Source: Lachnospiraceae bacterium
GTDB lineage: Bacteria; Bacillota; Clostridia; Lachnospirales; Lachnospiraceae
Length of the DNA stretch: 64,000 nt
Assembly: GCA_029012365.1 (NCBI GenBank)
Contig: JAQXLY010000016.1
Location: 62,001 to 126,000 of the forward strand
Direction: 5' to 3'
The notes under the pieces were generated by a model. The model was not told where the DNA came from and did not search any database. It saw nothing but the letters and a program-made list of their open reading frames with translations. The translations under genes and the position numbers were made by a program. This document shows positions 10,401 to 17,909 of this stretch, piece after piece; the first letter of the stretch is position 1, and every line of letters begins with the position of its first letter.

Positions 10401-10638
10401 CCCATGGTGGAATCCGGCAGTAGAGGACCAGGCCTCCGATCGTGCACACCGTATCGGTCAGGAAAAGAATGTACATGTAATTAAGCTATTAACAAAAGGA
10501 ACCATAGAAGAGAAAATATTTCGCTTACAGCAAAAGAAACATGACTTATTTAATGCGGTTATTGAAGCGGGTGAAACCTTCTTAAACAAACTGACTGAAG
10601 ACGAAATCCGTGAGTTACTTGCCGATCCCGAAATATAA
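7405..10638 (+). CDS. SWIM zinc-finger SNF2/Swi2 family DNA-dependent helicase
   Basis: Very large (1077 residues) SNF2-type ATPase, likely acting in DNA-protein remodelling. It has an N-terminal SWIM zinc finger (C69, C71, C81, H83), a central SNF2-associated region (about 150-590), and then both RecA-like lobes. Visible motifs are DDMGLGKT (motif I, about 640), IDEAQ (motif II), LTGTPIENS (III), the GTGLNLTGAD region (V) and DQASDRAHRIGQ (VI). The ATG at 7405 fits GAAAGG eight bases upstream better than the in-frame GTG at 7396. It stands alone and ends seven bases before a convergent gene. The specific cellular role of this bacterial clade is not established. Confidence 0.93.
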   Translation: MIRLTRSKIQNLAANEAVFQRGLSYFKEKRVIHAACSKNKKLYTFTVQGKQKYRVTVEETTEQDVEFSCNCPAMYVQKGACKHSVAALLYLQQYLEQKEKKNGAVSSGDLRTGRIIRYFMDSGEPQHDKDIYRIEPYIEIPGLLRNDADPVYLSLRVGSNRMYRVQMLKRFLIDYKEHKNILLGKEFCYIPEESGFDHASEQLLQELLAYLDVLEILDSTGSMQLFQKSKILLNRRLLAKILSQCDGLTYTLNLSGTELENVRFIKGNPLIEYDISLQSSYLTMDYKEQEKVIPITADGSLLLRDNALYLPDARFMKTYLPFYSSLGEEKEPLMFEENERDDFLEYVLPVIHDAMQVEIPEEVRDRYLVLPFSAKIYFDVFHDAVSATVSFEYGEYEFNMFDTPPVKGGYILVREKEKEAEICTLLEEYGFEPHNGFYLLKREEDIYSLLTEGLSVLADYAKLFSSDSFSKIRMKKSNSIRMGISFPPGEDLLQIEFRYEDISGEELRAIFYSYRQKKKYHRLKDGSFIDLTDDMFIKAADLLENMNLTYRDFDKNGVLKISKSHAVYLDSVPQELGFDVIKGENFKEFIQRLHSPETGNYHVPEKILIPLRGYQKIGFSWLRMLADNGFGGILADDMGLGKTLQAITYMVSLLDNGQFTETPFLVVCPTSLVYNWLDEVEKYAPHLRVRLIQGTPEERHGMLCDINACDLYITSYPLLRRDLEFYEQKQFNTVFIDEAQFIKNAMTGNARSVKGLHAKTRIALTGTPIENSLSELWSIFDFIMPGYLFSYSRFVKKFERPASKGDTAVLQQLRYRIKPFLLRRMKKDVLAELPDKIETKLVTELTREQRLLYLSYAEQARNEITSEISRVGIEKSRMQILAALTRLRQICCHPGMFLENYDGGSGKVSLFMQILEELREGGHRVLVFSQFTSMLELLQDTLTEAEVPFFYLCGATKPAERLDYVKRFNAGEGDLFLISLKAGGTGLNLTGADTVIHFDPWWNPAVEDQASDRAHRIGQEKNVHVIKLLTKGTIEEKIFRLQQKKHDLFNAVIEAGETFLNKLTEDEIRELLADPEI

Positions 10639-10645
10639 CGAAAAA

Positions 10646-11587
10646 TTAATCAAAGTTCTGACTACAGAATTCCTCTATTAACTGTTCGGCTAAAGAAGCC
10701 TGTAAAGCCGGAAAGGCGGTAAGCACTTTTTCAAGCAGCCGGTCCAGACAATCAATATAGAGGAGTTCTGCTGTTTTGGACTCATCTTCATATGCTGCCT
10801 CGCCATTCAAAGAGGATATGTAATCTTTGGTAATGTTTTCCTGCATCCATGCTTTTACATCGGCAATCAGCGCTTTTTCTTTTTCCGCAGCTTCTTTTAA
10901 TTTGCCTGCCTTAGTGAAAGAAAAGATACCAAGACCCAGAAAAATTGCAAACATAAGAAATAGAACAGAAGAAGAAAACATAGACCCGAACAAGGAGATG
11001 ACATCAAAAAAATTTAACAGTGCAAATCCGGTTCCGAGAACACCGAGTGTTGTAAATGTAAACCCGGATGAGCGATAGTCCTCATAACGGGAGGCGGCAC
11101 TGACGTACCTTTTCTCTTTTTTCTCTTCGGAAACCTGTTCCTGCACCTCGCGTTGCACGGAAGCGGTAATATCTCCGAAAGCATATGCAGAATCGGCCGT
11201 AATTTTATCTTCTTCATCATCACCGAAATAGTCATCATATTCTTCGCCTTTTAAAAATGCGGCTTCTTCCGCTCTTTGCATTACCATTTCCGTCTCTACG
11301 GAATAGAAGGCTTTGAAGCATCTTTTTGCCTTCTTGAAGTCCTCCGGGGCAACATAAATACCAAGCATATCCCCTTCATCAATTACTACGGATGAAATGC
11401 CGGAATATTCTAAAAAGTCATGCAGCTTCTTAGTAAATACCTGATGCTCCGCATCTACTTTTGCAAGCATAGCGGTAGCATTCTGTAAAAGAACCTCCTT
11501 ATATTCGGCAACCAGTTCCGTCTTACAATCGGCACAATGTGTTATTCCCTCACGATATTCCGTTTTACACTTCGGACACCACGGCAT
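10646..11587 (-). CDS. Zinc-ribbon membrane protein of unknown function
   Basis: 313 residues. The N-terminus has a four-cysteine zinc ribbon (CPKC, then CADC 13 residues on) followed by an acidic soluble region. Two hydrophobic helices lie at about 195-245, and a charged C-terminal domain follows. The segment after the ribbon (about 55-100) is compatible with a signal-transducing DUF2007-type fold, but this is only suggestive. The ATG at 11587 is preferred because GGAGG lies seven bases upstream; the longer TTG start at 11602 would overlap that ribosome site. It has its own promoter, divergent from the radical-SAM gene. I do not recognise a function. Confidence 0.8.
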   Translation of the reverse strand: MPWCPKCKTEYREGITHCADCKTELVAEYKEVLLQNATAMLAKVDAEHQVFTKKLHDFLEYSGISSVVIDEGDMLGIYVAPEDFKKAKRCFKAFYSVETEMVMQRAEEAAFLKGEEYDDYFGDDEEDKITADSAYAFGDITASVQREVQEQVSEEKKEKRYVSAASRYEDYRSSGFTFTTLGVLGTGFALLNFFDVISLFGSMFSSSVLFLMFAIFLGLGIFSFTKAGKLKEAAEKEKALIADVKAWMQENITKDYISSLNGEAAYEDESKTAELLYIDCLDRLLEKVLTAFPALQASLAEQLIEEFCSQNFD

Positions 11588-11641
11588 AGTAATAACCTCC
11601 AATCATTTTATGACAAAATACATTATTTTTCACATGAAATA

Positions 11642-11670
11642 AGTATAGCGTAGTTCGGAGATAAATTCAA
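11642..11670 (-). promoter_or_regulatory. Promoter for the zinc-ribbon membrane protein
   Basis: On the minus strand, TTGAAT (11670-11665) and TATACT (11647-11642) are 17 bases apart, about 55 bases upstream of the gene start. Confidence 0.5.
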
Positions 11671-11740
11671 CTATAATTCTAACGGATTCTTTACGGAATA
11701 GTCAGAATGTGCTATACTGTCGGAAGATAGGAGGTTAATG

Positions 11741-13675
11741 ATGGCAGAAACAACGAATTTTGTACGTAAGTTAGCGCTTTCCGATGAGATTCTGATGGCG
11801 GTGGACAAGCCGGCCAGATACATCGGCGGTGAGGTGAATATGGTTAAAAAGAATCCGAGAGAGGTAGATATCCGGTTCTGTATGTGTTTTCCGGATGTAT
11901 ATGAGGTAGGTATGTCCCATCTCGGCATTCAGATTTTATACGATATGTTTAATAAAAGGGAGGACACGTATTGCGAACGTGTCTATTCTCCGTGGCCGGA
12001 TTTGGACAAAATTCTTAGGGAAAAGAAGATTCCGCTGTTTGCTCTGGAATCCCAGGAGCCGTTAAAGGATTTTGATTTTCTCGGAATTACGTTACAGTAC
12101 GAGATGTGTTATACGAATATTTTACAGATATTGGATCTTTCCGGGATTCCGTTACATGCGACGGACCGTACCGAGGATGACCCGATTGTAATCGGCGGCG
12201 GCCCGTGTGCCTACAATCCGGAGCCTTTGGCAGACTTTTTTGACTTTTTCTATATCGGGGAAGGCGAAACGGTTTATTACGAAATTTTGGACAAATATAA
12301 GGCACACAAGGCGAAAGGCGGCACGAGAAAGGAATTTCTGGAAATTGTTGCCGATATTGAAGGTATGTATGTACCGCAGTTTTATGATGTAACCTACAAT
12401 GCGGACGGTACACTGGCTTCTTTTGAACCGAATAATATCCACGCAAAGAAAAAAATACGCAAGCAGGTAGAAATGGAGCTTTCCGATACCTTCTACCCGG
12501 AAAAACCGCTGGTTCCGTTTATCCGTGCTATTCAGGACCGTGTAGTACTGGAAATTCAGCGGGGGTGTATCAGAGGGTGCCGCTTCTGTCAGGCAGGCAT
12601 GCTGTACCGGCCGATTCGGGAACGCAACGTATCGTTTTTAAAAGAACTGGCAACAAAAATGCTGCATTCCACCGGACATGAGGAGATTTCCCTGTCCTCT
12701 TTAAGCTCCAGTGATTATTCCTGCTTAAAGGAGCTTGTCTATTACCTGATTGATACGTTCCAGAACGACGGTGTAAACATTTCCCTGCCGTCTCTTAGAA
12801 TTGATGCCTTTGCACTGGATGTTATGAGCAAGGTGCAGGATATTACAAAATCCAGCCTTACCTTCGCTCCGGAGGCAGGGAGCCAGCGGATGCGTGATGT
12901 CATTAATAAGGGCTTAACCGAAGAGGTTATTTTAGACGGTGCCACTGAAGCCTTTAAAGGTGGCTGGAATAAGGTAAAGCTGTATTTCATGCTTGGTCTT
13001 CCGGGTGAACAAACGGAAGATATTCGTGCCATTGCAGAGCTTAGTAATGCCATTGCAAAGGCTTATTATGACACGATACCGAAATCCGAACGAAAGGGGA
13101 AGGTACAGATTACAACCAGTACCTCCTTCTTTGTGCCGAAGCCGTTTACCCCGTTCCAGTGGGTACGCATGGCAACGGCAAACGAATTTGTAGAAGCCAG
13201 AAAGTTACTTTCTTCCGCCATTAAAGAACAATTAAACGCAAAGAGTATCAAATACAACTGGCACGATACCGATGTAACGATGTTAGAAGGCGTATTTGCC
13301 CGTGGGGACAGACGCTGTGCGGCTCTTTTGGAGGGTGCTTACAGGGACGGGTGTCTCTTTGATTCCTGGTCCGAATATTTTAGAAATGATATTTGGATGA
13401 AGCAGTTTGAAAAAAACGGACTCTCTTTAGAGTTTTATACCTCAAGAGAGCGGGAAAAGGACGAGCTTTTCCCGTGGGATTTCATTGATGCAGGTATTTC
13501 AAAGAATTTCTTATACAGAGAGTACGAAAAGAGCAGGCAGGGCATTGTGACCCCGAATTGCCGTAAAGGCTGTGCAGGCTGTGGTGCGGCGCAGTTCCAT
13601 GGCGGTGTATGCTACGAGCCGCGAAACGAAGCAGGAGAGAGTATTCCGACGGAAGCTCTGATTCCGGACTGTTAA
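11741..13675 (+). CDS. Radical SAM protein, B12-binding-type N-terminus (TIGR03960-like)
   Basis: 644 residues. The N-terminal domain (about 30-200, with MCFPDVYEVGMSHLGIQILY and IVIGGGPCAYNPEPLADFFD) has the B12-binding-like fold seen in this radical-SAM group. The core carries the cluster motif CIRGCRFC (C-x3-C-x2-C, about residue 275), which ligates a 4Fe-4S cluster for SAM cleavage. A C-terminal Cys-rich stretch (CRKGCAGCGA, about 605) may hold a second cluster. AGGAGG six bases upstream favours the second of two adjacent ATGs. It is followed 15 bases on by its usual partner gene. The reaction catalysed is not known. Confidence 0.9.
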   Translation: MAETTNFVRKLALSDEILMAVDKPARYIGGEVNMVKKNPREVDIRFCMCFPDVYEVGMSHLGIQILYDMFNKREDTYCERVYSPWPDLDKILREKKIPLFALESQEPLKDFDFLGITLQYEMCYTNILQILDLSGIPLHATDRTEDDPIVIGGGPCAYNPEPLADFFDFFYIGEGETVYYEILDKYKAHKAKGGTRKEFLEIVADIEGMYVPQFYDVTYNADGTLASFEPNNIHAKKKIRKQVEMELSDTFYPEKPLVPFIRAIQDRVVLEIQRGCIRGCRFCQAGMLYRPIRERNVSFLKELATKMLHSTGHEEISLSSLSSSDYSCLKELVYYLIDTFQNDGVNISLPSLRIDAFALDVMSKVQDITKSSLTFAPEAGSQRMRDVINKGLTEEVILDGATEAFKGGWNKVKLYFMLGLPGEQTEDIRAIAELSNAIAKAYYDTIPKSERKGKVQITTSTSFFVPKPFTPFQWVRMATANEFVEARKLLSSAIKEQLNAKSIKYNWHDTDVTMLEGVFARGDRRCAALLEGAYRDGCLFDSWSEYFRNDIWMKQFEKNGLSLEFYTSREREKDELFPWDFIDAGISKNFLYREYEKSRQGIVTPNCRKGCAGCGAAQFHGGVCYEPRNEAGESIPTEALIPDC

Positions 13676-13690
13676 AATGGAGGAGAAAGT

Positions 13691-14521
13691 ATGAATGTCA
13701 GAATACGTTTTGCAAAATACGGTGCAGTGAAATTTATCGGTCATCTGGATGTCATGCGCTATTTCCAGAAAGCTGTCCGCAGAGCCGGACTGAAAATTGC
13801 TTACTCTCAAGGCTTTCACCCGCATCAGATTATGTCCTTTGCGTCACCGCTCGGTGTCGGTATCACCAGTGAGGGCGAATATATGGATATGGAACTGACT
13901 GCAGAATATTCCCCGAGGGAAATCGTGGAACGCTTAAACGAAACCATGGCAGACGGCTTTTCGGTGCTTTCCTGCAGAATCCTTCCGGAGCCTTTAAACG
14001 GCAGAAAAAGAGAAACCGCCATGTCTTTGGTAACGGCGGCGGATTACCTTGTTTTTGAGAAGCAAAACAGCGAATGTAAATTCCCGCAAAGCGGTAAAGA
14101 GTTACGCTCGGAGTGGTGCAGGTTTTACGGTCAGAAAAGTATTCCGGTTGTGAAGAAGGTGAAAAAATCAAATACGGAGACTACCGTTGATTTAAAACCT
14201 TTTTTATTCGGAAGCGGATGCCTTGAAACAGCAGACTCTGAAATGCTTGCAGGTGTTTTGCCGCACACCGCGGGTCCGGATTATTACGAGCTTGAAACAA
14301 TCCCTGACTTTGCCGGAGAGTTGAAAGAATTTTACAAGGAGAAGGATTGTTTTTATGTGCCGCTCCGTGTGTCTGCCGGAAGTGCGGATAATATTAAGCC
14401 GGAGCTTGTGATGGAGGCATTTGCACGCTTTTTAGGCTTTGAAAAAGACGATTCCCTGCACTGGCAGATTCACAGACTGGATATGTATACCGGGGAAGCA
14501 CCGGATTTTAAGCGTTTGTAG
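13691..14521 (+). CDS. Radical-SAM-associated DUF2344 protein (TIGR03936-like)
   Basis: 276 residues. It begins with MNVRIRFAKYGAVKFIGHLD and the conserved segment YSQGFHPHQIMSFASPLGVG, both typical of DUF2344. In some organisms this domain is the C-terminus of the neighbouring radical-SAM protein; here it is a separate gene 15 bases downstream, with its own GGAGGAG site. An RNase E/G gene follows 21 bases later, so the three form one operon. The role is unknown; the context points to RNA or ribosome metabolism. Confidence 0.88.
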   Translation: MNVRIRFAKYGAVKFIGHLDVMRYFQKAVRRAGLKIAYSQGFHPHQIMSFASPLGVGITSEGEYMDMELTAEYSPREIVERLNETMADGFSVLSCRILPEPLNGRKRETAMSLVTAADYLVFEKQNSECKFPQSGKELRSEWCRFYGQKSIPVVKKVKKSNTETTVDLKPFLFGSGCLETADSEMLAGVLPHTAGPDYYELETIPDFAGELKEFYKEKDCFYVPLRVSAGSADNIKPELVMEAFARFLGFEKDDSLHWQIHRLDMYTGEAPDFKRL

Positions 14522-14542
14522 TTTATTTTTAGGAGAGATAGA

Positions 14543-15724
14543 ATGCGTTTGGTTGTTACTAAGAGGGAGTGTTATGTGTATTCCGTGCTGTTTGATGAGA
14601 AAAACGAACCGGTTGAGTTTTATGCCGAACCTGCGGATACGCCGTCCAGACTGGGTAATATTTATCTTGGTCATGTGAACAATATTGTAAAGAATATAGA
14701 CGCGGCTTTTATTGAAATAGAAGAAGGATGTATGTGCTATTGTTCTTTAAAGGAGAAGACCTCCTACCTGTTCGGTTCCCATGCAAACAGTGACAGACTT
14801 TGTATGGGAGATTATGTCCTTGTACAGGTGGAAAAGGAAAATATTAAAACAAAGCAGCCCTCCGTGACCGGAAAGCTACAGTTGACGGGGAAATATCTGG
14901 TGTTGGTACACGGAATGAAGGGAGTGCGTATTTCCAACAGAATCAGACAAAAAGAGGAAATTGATAGGCTAAAAGTCCTATTTTCTAATTGTGAAAATGA
15001 GAATTACGGACTAATCATCAGGACCAATGCACTACAAATGTCGAATGAACAGTTAAAAGCGGAAGAAGCACGCCTGGCTTCCTTGTACCGTCAAATTATA
15101 ACAACCGGCGTGCATAAAACGAAGGGCAGTCTGCTTTATAAGAGCTTTCCGTGGTATATTGATTTACTCAGAGATTTGCCTGCGTCGGAACTCACCGAGG
15201 TTGTAACGGATAATAAAGATATTTTTGCTACATTTTCCGACTATACCGAACAGTTTCAACCGGAGGATACAAAGAAGCTTCGTTTATACAAGGATGAAAA
15301 CCTCCCTCTGGCAGCATTGTATTCCCTGCAAAGGCTGGAGAAAGAAGCACTTTCGAAGCATGTCTGGTTAAAATCCGGTGCCTCTATTGTGATTGAGCCG
15401 ACAGAAACCCTGACGGTCATCGATGTCAATACCGGAAAGGCAATTAACGGCAGGAAAGCGGGAGATGAGGTCTTTTATAAGATTAACGAGGAAGCAGCAA
15501 GGGAGTGTATGCGCCAGCTTCGTCTGCGGAATCTGTCCGGTATGATTCTGATTGATTTCATCAATATGGAATCCGATGTATATAACGAAAAACTGATGAA
15601 CCTTCTGAAGGAGCTTGCGGCAAAGGACAGAATACCGGTAAATGTGGTGGATATGACAGGACTCAGACTGGTGGAGCTGACGAGAAAGAAGGTTAAGAAA
15701 CCATTGCATGAGATGTTATCCTAA
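14543..15724 (+). CDS. Ribonuclease E/G family protein
   Basis: 393 residues, shorter than E. coli RNase G (about 490), so C-terminal parts are absent. An S1-like RNA-binding region lies in the N-terminus (SRLGNIYLGHVNNIVKNIDA). The catalytic DNase-I-like domain carries the metal-binding aspartates in IDVNTGKAING (about 294) and LIDFINME (about 336). The zinc-link CPxC motif of E. coli RNase E/G is not seen near the C-terminus. Family members cleave single-stranded RNA and process rRNA. TAGGAGAG gives a good start. It is the third gene of the radical-SAM operon. Confidence 0.88.
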   Translation: MRLVVTKRECYVYSVLFDEKNEPVEFYAEPADTPSRLGNIYLGHVNNIVKNIDAAFIEIEEGCMCYCSLKEKTSYLFGSHANSDRLCMGDYVLVQVEKENIKTKQPSVTGKLQLTGKYLVLVHGMKGVRISNRIRQKEEIDRLKVLFSNCENENYGLIIRTNALQMSNEQLKAEEARLASLYRQIITTGVHKTKGSLLYKSFPWYIDLLRDLPASELTEVVTDNKDIFATFSDYTEQFQPEDTKKLRLYKDENLPLAALYSLQRLEKEALSKHVWLKSGASIVIEPTETLTVIDVNTGKAINGRKAGDEVFYKINEEAARECMRQLRLRNLSGMILIDFINMESDVYNEKLMNLLKELAAKDRIPVNVVDMTGLRLVELTRKKVKKPLHEMLS

Positions 15725-15811
15725 TTTTATGTCGTTTTTTTCGTTAATGCGATGTTTGCCTTTTATATTCATGCGCATTTTGCACAAAAATGTTTTGTGA
15801 AAGATTTAACA

Positions 15812-15841
15812 CTGACATTTTCAACCTTTTCATGTTATAAT
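15812..15841 (+). promoter_or_regulatory. Promoter of the CarD-family gene
   Basis: CTGACA at 15812-15817 and TATAAT at 15836-15841 have an 18-base spacer. A start near 15848 would give a leader of about 105 bases containing the hairpin at 15863-15901. Confidence 0.55.
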
Positions 15842-15862
15842 TATTATCAAAAAAGAGTTGAT

Positions 15863-15901
15863 GTAAGCGCCTTTCCTTTTTTCAGGGGAACAGGCGTTTA
15901 C
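15863..15901 (+). promoter_or_regulatory. Hairpin in the 5' leader of the CarD-family gene
   Basis: GTAAGCGCC at 15863-15871 pairs with GGCGTTTAC at 15893-15901 (nine pairs, one a G-U wobble). TTTCC directly after the left arm can pair with GGGAA before the right arm. It lies between the promoter and the ribosome site and has no run of U after it, so it is not a standard terminator. It matches no riboswitch I recognise. Confidence 0.5.
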
Positions 15902-15954
15902 ATTTCCCCAAAAACAGATGATTATGTTTGGATACGGATATGGAGGTTGAAAAA

Positions 15955-16473
15955 ATGTTCAAAAAAGGTGAATATGTAGTTTGTGGAAACAACGGGATTT
16001 GCAGGGTTACAGACATTACAACCCTAAATATGGCAAGTACTCCGAAGGATCGCCTGTATTACATTTTAAAGCCGGTGTATGCGGAGTCCAGTACCGTCTA
16101 CATTCCGGTAGACAACCATAAGGTTGCGCTTCGTGCCGCACTTTCGGCAGAAGAAGCTCACGCATTGATTAACAGGATTCCGTCCTTAGACCTTGTCTGG
16201 GTGGAAAATGAAAAACAACGGGAGCTTACATATAAGGAATACCTGAAGCAAAATACCTGTGAGGATTATGTGCGTATCATCAAGACGTTATATCTTCGTA
16301 AGCAGGCACGCTTGTCCAAGGGGCAAAAGATTATCGGCTTAGACGAGCGTTACTTAAAACTGGCAGAAGATTTCTTGTACGGAGAGCTTGCGGTTGCACT
16401 CGGAATTCCGAAACAGAAGGTAGAGGACTACATTCGTGAGACAGTGGAAAAACAGGGCGTTCCTGTGAAGTAA
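15955..16473 (+). CDS. CarD-family transcription regulator
   Basis: 172 residues. The N-terminal Tudor-like RNA-polymerase-interacting domain (residues 1-60: FKKGEYVVCGNNGICRVTDI, YYILKPVY, VYIPVD) is followed by an all-helical C-terminal domain (about 65-165). This is the CarD/CdnL layout; members bind the RNAP beta subunit and stabilise open complexes at promoters. GGAGG eight bases before the ATG at 15955 fixes the start and excludes the longer in-frame start at 15928. It is monocistronic with its own promoter and leader hairpin, and ends eight bases before a convergent lipoprotein gene. Confidence 0.9.
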   Translation: MFKKGEYVVCGNNGICRVTDITTLNMASTPKDRLYYILKPVYAESSTVYIPVDNHKVALRAALSAEEAHALINRIPSLDLVWVENEKQRELTYKEYLKQNTCEDYVRIIKTLYLRKQARLSKGQKIIGLDERYLKLAEDFLYGELAVALGIPKQKVEDYIRETVEKQGVPVK

Positions 16474-16481
16474 AATAGCAG

Positions 16482-17686
16482 CTATTTCTGCAATGCCTTA
16501 TAACGCTCCGGATTCCATGAATATTTGCCACGGGCTGTCAGCTCGTCTTCCGTCAGCATAAAGTGGTTACTAATGCCACCGCGGTCTGCGGTCGGGTCGC
16601 AATAGTAGCCCACTCCGTCCAGAACCACATAATTCCACATATGATATTCTCCGCTGCATACGCCGGAAACCGTATAATTTTCAACCCCAAGCATTGTCAG
16701 AAGCATTTCAAAGGCCTGGGCATAGCCGCCGCAGATTGCCAGACCGTCTTTTAATGCACCAAGAGCAACGGTCGATTCGTATGGCATACTGTTACGGTCT
16801 GTATAATAGCGGAAGTCATAGGCAGTATTTTGGGTAAGGTAGGAGTAGGCGGCCTTTATCTTTTCCTGTGTTGTCATCCCATCGGTCACGACCGACGAAA
16901 GCACTTCTCCGCATAACACAAAGCTTTCGTTAATTGCGTCAACGCATTCAGACAGAGTTTTCCCTACAGGCGGCGTGGCAATAATCTCAGTACAGTCTTT
17001 ATTCGGCGTATATCTAATCCAGCCGTAGCCGGCCTGCGAAAGAGCACTCCAAATATCATCAACCGCAAGCGTTGCATTCGTAATAGCAATCGGAAGCCGT
17101 TCCGTGCCGTTATTCATGCTCTGCGCCATAACAACTACATCATGCAGGGAACCGACAATATGGCTTCCGGAAGGAACACCGTTATCATAGGCACCCATCT
17201 TATACGGCATATAGGAGAAACTGCATACTGCCGTATCCTCTGCAACAGAAACCGTAACATCATAGGTATATTTCAATTCCGGATGCTCCGACAAAACGGA
17301 AGAGTAGACATTTTTTATATCAATTTCTATCCCATAGGTCCAAACTATATCACTTACATCTAGTATCACCTCCGATGCCAGTTTAGTCATAGCCTCCAAA
17401 AAGAGGCTTCGGATTTCCTCTAAGGTATGTACCTCTGACGGAGAAGGCACTTCGGTCGGAGTCTCAACGGGAATAGCCGGAGTTGGAGAGAGCGTTACTT
17501 CCGGAGTCACTTCCGGAATATTACCCGTTGCCGGAGCTTCCGGTGCTTCCAAGGTAGGAACGGACTGTGTCACTTCGTCAGCCGGGAGCTTTGTTCCGGT
17601 AGAAGGCGTATTATCGGAAACGCCGGAACAGGCCGTCAAAGAAAGCATTCCTATCGTAAGCAGCAGTGTAATATTTTTTTATTCAT
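16482..17686 (-). CDS. Transglutaminase-like lipoprotein with frameshifted signal peptide
   Basis: The body (388 codons from 17648) begins MLSLTACSG, a lipobox with almost no hydrophobic region before it. Then come a Pro/Thr-rich linker (20-75) and a C-terminal transglutaminase-like domain with GYAQAFE preceded by the cysteine of AICGG, HMWN and CDPTADRG (Cys-His-Asp triad). Upstream in another frame an ATG at 17686 with an AGAGGAT site encodes MNKK. A run of seven A (T on the + strand, 17674-17680) separates the frames. With eight A the product would start MNKKNITLLLTIGMLSLTAC, a textbook lipoprotein signal. So the gene is one base short: a sequencing error, a true mutation or a switchable tract. 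Its partner substrate is unknown. Confidence 0.8.
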
Positions 17687-17766
17687 AGCGGTTATCCTCT
17701 TTTTCTCATTTCTGTTCTTTACAAATAAGTCTGTCGAATGGTAAGCTGAACAAACCATATAATCAG

Positions 17767-17795
17767 ACTGTAGCACAGGGAACATACAATGTCAA
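17767..17795 (-). promoter_or_regulatory. Promoter of the transglutaminase-like lipoprotein gene
   Basis: On the minus strand, TTGACA (17795-17790) and TACAGT (17772-17767) have a 17-base spacer. It is divergent from the ddh promoter about 60 bases away. Confidence 0.55.
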
Positions 17796-17831
17796 TTCTA
17801 AAGGGAAATAAAACATTTCAGGTACTTGTAT

Positions 17832-17845
17832 AATTGTATACAATT
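17832..17845. promoter_or_regulatory. Perfect 14-bp palindrome upstream of ddh (candidate operator)
   Basis: AATTGTATACAATT is a perfect palindrome ending five bases before the ddh -35 box. The TTGTATACAA core resembles operators of GntR-type regulators. The regulator is not encoded in the neighbourhood. Confidence 0.45.
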
Positions 17846-17850
17846 TATGA

Positions 17851-17879
17851 TTGACATTTCATTCGCGCAGGATTATAAT
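17851..17879 (+). promoter_or_regulatory. Consensus sigma-A promoter of ddh
   Basis: TTGACA at 17851-17856 and TATAAT at 17874-17879 are both perfect consensus hexamers with a 17-base spacer. The ribosome site TAGGAGG follows at 17894-17900. Confidence 0.75.
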
Positions 17880-17909
17880 AAAGCCATCTTTTTTAGGAGG
17901 ATAACGGTT

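Noticed and set aside
12087..12446. Minus-strand ORFs of about 100-119 codons inside the radical-SAM gene
   Set aside because: Antisense shadows of a gene with intact cluster motifs.
15752..15979. 75-codon ORF before the CarD-family gene
   Set aside because: It spans the promoter and leader hairpin and ends inside the real gene. No ribosome site was found.
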